Shown in pieces: positions 59,372 to 64,000 of a stretch of DNA of 64,000 bases (positions are counted from its first letter, which is position 1; the number at the start of each line of letters is the position of its first letter). The position numbers were made by a program, and so were the translations under genes. Below the pieces are notes generated by a model, which saw nothing but the letters and a program-made list of their open reading frames with translations, ran no database searches and was not told the origin of the DNA. The stretch lies in contig NC_079979.1 of NCBI RefSeq assembly GCF_029852145.1, forward strand, positions 1,582,501 to 1,646,500, given 5' to 3'. Source of the DNA: Microplitis mediator (taxonomy: Eukaryota; Arthropoda; Insecta; Hymenoptera; Braconidae).

Positions 59372-60914
59372 CCCGGGAAAAAAAGTTCTTATATGATCAT
59401 ATATAAATCATATAAAAGTGACTCATATAAAATCATATAAAGTTTTATAATGAAATTGGTCCTATAAAAACTTATATGACTTTATAAAATCTTATATAAT
59501 CATATAAAATCTTATATAATCATATAAAGTTATATATACCCAGTAAAAAATGATTTTACCTAATTATATATACATACAATAACATATATATGATTAGATC
59601 TCAAAATTGGCAGGATCTGATGATATATAATTATATATAATCATGCATGAACAAAAAAAAAAAAAAACAAACACCTATCGGTTAACTGCTATTTTGCCAA
59701 ATGGTCACCCATCCAACTAATGTTCTACCTCAATGCAGCTCAACTTTGATGATCGCTTGATTGCCGTCTGCTGCTCTAGTCTGCTTTACCCTTATAAGTA
59801 TATAACAATCTATAGCATTACTTAAATCAAATGATCAATAATGCACCAAATATGATCAAATTTTATCACATTTATGTTTTAAATAAAATTATAAGTTTCT
59901 TTGAGATAACCTGCTTATGAGACCATAGAAATTTATATATAAGAATCATAAAACTATATAAACTTTTATACAATCATATATGATTTTGTATAACCGTATT
60001 AAACTCTTTTGTAATCATACAAATTTATTTATAACTTCATATAAAATCACATAAATTTTTATTAACTATCTGAACTCTTAGAAGAATTTTATAAGGTCAT
60101 ATAAAATTTCATATGATCATATATAACTTTATATGAAGTTACAACGAATTTTATAAAAATTTTATAAGATTATGCGAATTATTGTAAGAATTTTATAAGA
60201 TTATATGAGTTTTTATATAACCATATATGACTGCATATAATTTATAACATTTTATCTGGTAATGTTATAAACTAATATATAAGTTTATACAAAATCATAT
60301 AAAATCCTTATAAAATTATGTAAATTCTTATAAGAATTTTATAAGATCGTATGAGCTTTTATATGATCATATATGACTATATATAAGCATATGAAACTTT
60401 ATCTGGTGTTTTTATAAAGTTATATATAACTTTATATAAAATCACATCAATTGTTATAAAATTCTTATAAGATCATATAAATCCTTATAAGAATTTTATA
60501 AGATTATGTAAGCTGTCATATAATCATATATAAACCCATATGCTTATATATGATTCTATAAGAACTTTTTCTCGGGTTTATATAAAATCACATCTATTTT
60601 TAAAAAATCTTTATAAAACTATATAAATTCTTATAAGATTTTTATAAGATCATATGAACTTTTATATAATTATATATAAGCATATAAAACTTTATCTAGT
60701 ACTTTTATAAAGTTATATATAACTTTCTATAAAGTCATATCAATTTTTATAAAGTCCTCACGAGAGTATATTAATTCGTATAAGAACTTTATAAGATCAT
60801 ATAAGCTTTTATGTAATCATATATAATTTTGATATATTTCGTATATGATTATATATAAATTGTATATGAACATATATGTTTATATATGATCATATAAAAT
60901 CTTTTTTTCCCGGG
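59372..60914. mobile_element. CCCGGG-ended TIR element built of ATATGATCATATAT words
   Basis: Begins CCCGGGAAAAAAAGTTCTTA and ends TTTTTTTCCCGGG. The 1.5-kb interior is TATAAGATTTTATA and TATATGATCATATATAA repeats throughout. A 5S-derived SINE-like piece lies within at 59560-59790. The flanks match the uninterrupted sequence at 48600-48710, so the empty site is visible in the same window. TTAT borders both sides as a possible duplication. Confidence 0.7.
59672..59784 (-). repeat. 5S rRNA-derived SINE head, inverted copy
   Basis: On the minus strand CAAAGTTGAGCTGCATTGAG and AGTTGGATGGGTGACC, then poly-T and a GTTCATGCATGATTATATAT body, in the same order as at 36926-37330. Confidence 0.6.
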
Positions 60915-61285
60915 TTATTCTATCCCACCTATTTCTGTCCACTTATCCGCGTCGTATATAAAAATTACTAATATAGAAACCCAGATTTCTATGTGGATTT
61001 CCCATATGTTTCCAGATACCCATCGTTCCCTACATGGATTCGTATAGGAATTGTACACTTCAACATCAATTTCCATGGAAAACATAGACACTATCATCTG
61101 CCTGCATCCACCCGTACCTGCCATCGTCGATTACAAGAAAAATCAAATTCTCTCTGGAATTTTCCCCTTTCTCTTTCAACTGAAGGCCTCATAAATTAAA
61201 AATTAATATTGTAATATTAAATTGTCAATTATTTATAGAATTCATAATAGTCATAAATAATATCAGTATCCAAATTTCCGATGAA
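60915..61285. other. Intergenic, no gene seen
   Basis: Right half of the interrupted dispersed repeat, then unassigned sequence. Short frames on both strands have no recognisable product. Confidence 0.3.
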
Positions 61286-61585
61286 TCAATCACCATGATT
61301 ATCATCTGAACGGTGATCGGACATAAAATCGTTGCATACTTTCGAAACTTTACCCAAGTGTTTTTCTATTCCTGAAAATTTACTCTCGAGAGAATTCAAA
61401 TAACGTTCCATCTTCTCGCCCAGTTCAACGATATCATTTAATCCTGTACCGATAACGACAAAGTGAGTTGACAATTTTGCTGTCACTAAATTAAATATCA
61501 CCAATATCAATAATGTTATTATCATCAAAAATCCAATCATAAAATACCATTTGTGCCTGTTTATAAATGAATCACTTTCCCCCAT
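61286..61585 (-). CDS. Small membrane-anchored coiled-coil-like protein, paralog A
   Basis: Intronless, 99 aa. Short charged N-terminus, one membrane segment (residues 15-34, YFMIGFLMIITLLILVIFNL), then LVTAKLSTHFVVIGTGLNDI and a heptad-like stretch (GEKMERYLNSLESKFSGIEK) with a His/Asp-rich tail. Same architecture and aligned words as the gene 66 bases upstream: KLSxHFxxIGxxLxxI, a Glu/Lys-rich helix and a C-terminal Cys or His cluster. Not recognised. Position between odv-e66-like genes and the lack of introns suggest a nudiviral origin. TTATTTATTAG is 30 bases before the ATG, as in odv-e66-like 1. Confidence 0.6.
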   Translation of the reverse strand: MGESDSFINRHKWYFMIGFLMIITLLILVIFNLVTAKLSTHFVVIGTGLNDIVELGEKMERYLNSLESKFSGIEKHLGKVSKVCNDFMSDHRSDDNHGD

Positions 61586-61650
61586 TTTTGATTACGAATT
61601 AATAAATTTCTGTAACTAATAAATAAGCAGAATAATGAATTAAAAAATTG

Positions 61651-61935
61651 TTAATTAATATGACGAGAATGCTCGAATTTTTCTAAAGTATCAGTAATAT
61701 CATCGCAATGTTTTTCTATCTGTTGATTTATTTTTTCCATTGAAGCGAAAATCTTTTTAAAATTTGTACCGTGTTGAGTTATACCAGTTAAACTATTCCC
61801 GATATCAAGAAAGTGGGGCGATAGTTTTTGCGATAGTAAATAATAGAGTATTAAAAATGACATTGCCATAATTAGGATGATCATGATGATGAGTGTGAGC
61901 TTGTATTTATAAATGACCGATTCATTTGTATCCAT
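61651..61935 (-). CDS. Small membrane-anchored coiled-coil-like protein, paralog B
   Basis: Intronless, 94 aa. One membrane segment (residues 14-32, LIIMIILIMAMSFLILYYL), then LSQKLSPHFLDIGNSLTGI and a helical region (FKKIFASMEKINQQIEKHCD). Paralog of the gene at 61286, arranged head-to-tail with a 65-base gap, so both could share one transcript. A diverged TATCTATTAGTCAG lies upstream. Function unknown; a virion membrane protein is an inference from context. Confidence 0.6.
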   Translation of the reverse strand: MDTNESVIYKYKLTLIIMIILIMAMSFLILYYLLSQKLSPHFLDIGNSLTGITQHGTNFKKIFASMEKINQQIEKHCDDITDTLEKFEHSRHIN

Positions 61936-62039
61936 AATAATTCAAGATCCTGATTAGAGTGATTGCTTACTGACTAATAGATAAAGATAAATAATTTAAA
62001 AAATTTGTTGATTAGTCGAAATGACTAATTAGCCATAAG

Positions 62040-63130
62040 CAACGCAGATCACATGAGAACTTATACTTGTAGACGTTATTGGGTTACCTAGTGATAGACG
62101 GAAGATCGACTGAGCTGGTTACTACTTTAGTGCAGAAAATATTGGGTGCTGGTCAGTGATAGACTTACAGCAGCTGGATCCCATGGAGTTTATTTGAGAA
62201 GAAGCTGGATCCAGTGAAGTGCTTGAACTGGTTCGATGACCACAGAACATTGTAACATAGGACATGAGCCACTAAGCGGTGGAACAGCCGCACGAGTGTG
62301 TTGGAACATGCAAGCTGATAATCAGCAGTAGAATTTAGATACAAATTGACTGCAGAAGAGATTGGTTGAACTACGATGAGTAGCGTGGATCAGTGGATTT
62401 TAGATGTGTACAGTTGATTTGATCTATAGTACTGAGAGATATTCTGAGAGTTTATTCAGAAAGTAGCTGATTTCTACCACGCACCGGAACGAGTCCAGAG
62501 AATGTCGCACCATACGACTTGAGCTGCCAAGCCATGGACCAGCTGAGTTAGTGTTTTGACCCACGCAAGCTGATAATCAGCAGTAAGGATTAGATACAAA
62601 TTGACTGCAGAAGAAATTGATTGCACTATGATGAGTAGCATGGATCAGTGGTTTTCAGATATGTACAGGAGGTTTGACCTATAGAACTTGGAGATCTTGT
62701 AAGAGTTTATTCAGAAAGTCGCTTCGTCCTACCACGCACTAGAACCAGCTCAATGACCAGTCCAGTGAATATGGTACCATGCGACGTGAGCTGCCAAACC
62801 ATGGACCAGCTGAGCTAGTGTGTTGGACTCTGGATTTATGGTGGCTGTGATGCTAATGAAGCATGTTAGCTGATAATAAGCTTGGTCATCCAATTGGGGA
62901 CTGGAGATTAAGCAAGCTGATCATTAATAAAGCTTAGTTTCAAACTAAGTGCAGAAGGTCAGTGGTTTTAAATACGTATAGTTGATTTGACTGAGAGCAA
63001 CTGGAGTTCTTCTTGGGTTAGATCCTACCACGAGCGGGAATCAGCCCAATAACCAGTTCAGGGAATGTACCATGTAAAATGCTGTCCAACCTCAACCGAA
63101 CTGAGCCGATATGTTGGACCATCGAAGATT
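62040..63130. repeat. Degenerate direct repeats of about 255 bp, four units
   Basis: Clear units begin at 62310 and 62565 (GCAAGCTGATAATCAGCAGT, later GAGTTTATTCAGAAAGT, ATGGACCAGCTGAG). Weaker ones precede (about 62050) and follow (about 62860, TTAGCTGATAATAAGC). No gene. Composition differs from the AT-rich transposons around it. Confidence 0.6.
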
Positions 63131-63360
63131 TAGGATTCCTGGTGACTGTGCTTAAGGCTTACGCGCGCATGGGAGTTGCATTGTTCAAGAACTAGTTATC
63201 TGATCGGAGACGAATTAGACTCACTTCCAAGAAATGTCTATCCTGGATAAACTGATTGTCTAGGCACTGTTTCCTACATGCGTCATCATGTTTACGACGG
63301 TTATTAAAAAAAAATCATAATGTTTCAATCAATTCTTTATAAAATCTTAAAATCACGATA
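63131..63360. other. Intergenic, nothing recognisable
   Basis: Moderate-GC sequence between the repeat array and the truncated odv-e66-like frame. Confidence 0.3.
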
Positions 63361-63363
63361 ATA

Positions 63364-64000
63364 TTAAACTGTCGATGCATAATTATAAAATGTATGATAT
63401 AAATTTTTATAAAATCCTTCAAATATCATCAGGTCATCATCTTTTATCCCATCAATCTTCTGATCCTCTATAATATGACCCAACTTCTTAAATTGATCGC
63501 TTTTGACGTCACTCAAAAATTCCCTACGATCTTTTGAAGAGTAAAAACTATTCAGCAACCGGGGTATCGCTATATAAACCATTTCCTGAGGCTCGATTTT
63601 CCAGCCCATGGTTTTATCAATCGCAGGAATGATTTTGTTTATCAACCAGACGCAAATCGTGTCCTTGATCGTCTTGTCGTTACCAATGAACTCGTACATC
63701 GCTAGCAATCGGGTCAAATAAACAATGAATCGGAACCAGTATTTCTTTTCCGTCTCTCTTAGTTCGTAAGGAGAAACCGAGGGTACAATATTATCAAATA
63801 GTTTATAGAAGCCCTTTATTATTCCCGCGACTTGGATCAAGCTGTTCAAGCCATAGCCATAGGTAATGTAGCCTTCAAGGCGGTGGATCCCGTCGACGCA
63901 CAATTTTTCCAATTCCATACGATTGTCTCGCATCAGGTCAAATATTTCGTCAATTTGTTTCTTGTATTTGAAAATATATTTACGAGGTATTGATAAATTG
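63364..64000 (-). pseudogene. ODV-E66-like 4, truncated, runs off the window
   Basis: The minus-strand frame is open from the window edge to the TAA at 63364, 212 codons. EIFDLMRDNRMELEKLCVDG, KYWFRFIVYLTRLLAMYEFI and EPQEMVYIAIPRLLNSFY align with the N-terminal half of the other three. The frame then reaches FYKNLYHTF and stops. The DGS/His helix and the whole C-terminal lyase and beta domains are absent, and the Asn position is Glu. The N-terminal anchor, if any, is outside the window. It may be a pseudogene or a short paralog. Confidence 0.7.

Noticed and set aside
51645..64000. Bracovirus proviral segment (packaged circle)
   Set aside because: The genes are of the virion-structure type, not the virulence families (PTP, ankyrin, EP1) found on packaged circles, and no direct repeat junctions were recognised.
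1..64000. CRISPR arrays, operons, bacterial promoters
   Set aside because: The window is eukaryotic, with spliced genes, poly(A) signals and MITEs; no short regularly spaced repeat-spacer array is present.

Overview
This is a eukaryotic, intron-bearing, strongly AT-rich and transposon-dense window. The gene content points to a parasitoid wasp of the bracovirus-carrying Braconidae (a microgastrine such as Cotesia or Microplitis would fit). The host-type genes are spliced. The right quarter holds intronless genes related to the baculovirus/nudivirus envelope protein ODV-E66, which such wasps carry as part of their domesticated nudivirus. The taxon is an inference; no species-level marker was read.

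Layout. 1-3300: TIR elements in the presumed first intron of a URB1/NPA1-like ribosome-biogenesis gene, whose first coding exon is at 3346-3896 on the minus strand. 7.8-9.8 kb: a small secreted-protein gene on the minus strand assembled from seven tiny in-phase exons, with TATA box and poly(A) signal. 10.2-25.2 kb: nested transposons, including a BEL/Pao LTR element inside a TIR element, three ~1 kb MITEs of one family (two here) and a 39-bp tandem array. 25.5-35.9 kb: Gart, the trifunctional purine-synthesis gene (GARS-AIRS-GART), in three coding exons with TE-filled introns and one in-frame TGA at codon 292. 36-44.6 kb: 5S-derived SINE, scrambled transposase relics, a tyrosine-recombinase relic and a 2.15-kb TIR element. 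44.9-49.2 kb: a two-exon secreted six-cysteine (knottin-pattern) peptide gene whose 3.7-kb intron contains a Crypton-like tyrosine-recombinase element and a MITE.

51.6-64 kb: odv-e66-like genes (one minus, two plus, one truncated minus at the right edge) plus a pair of short membrane-anchored paralogs. One gene sits directly behind five copies of an 87-bp promoter-like repeat. Only the first odv-e66-like gene keeps the Asn/His/Tyr residues expected of the lyase active site; the others have lost them.

A theme across the window is that many unrelated TIR elements (TA-flanked or CCCGGG-ended) have interiors made almost entirely of repeats of the short word next to their own termini. Several are nested two or three deep. 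Functions for the micro-exon gene, the cystine-rich peptide and the small membrane proteins are not established here; what is given for them is structure and context.
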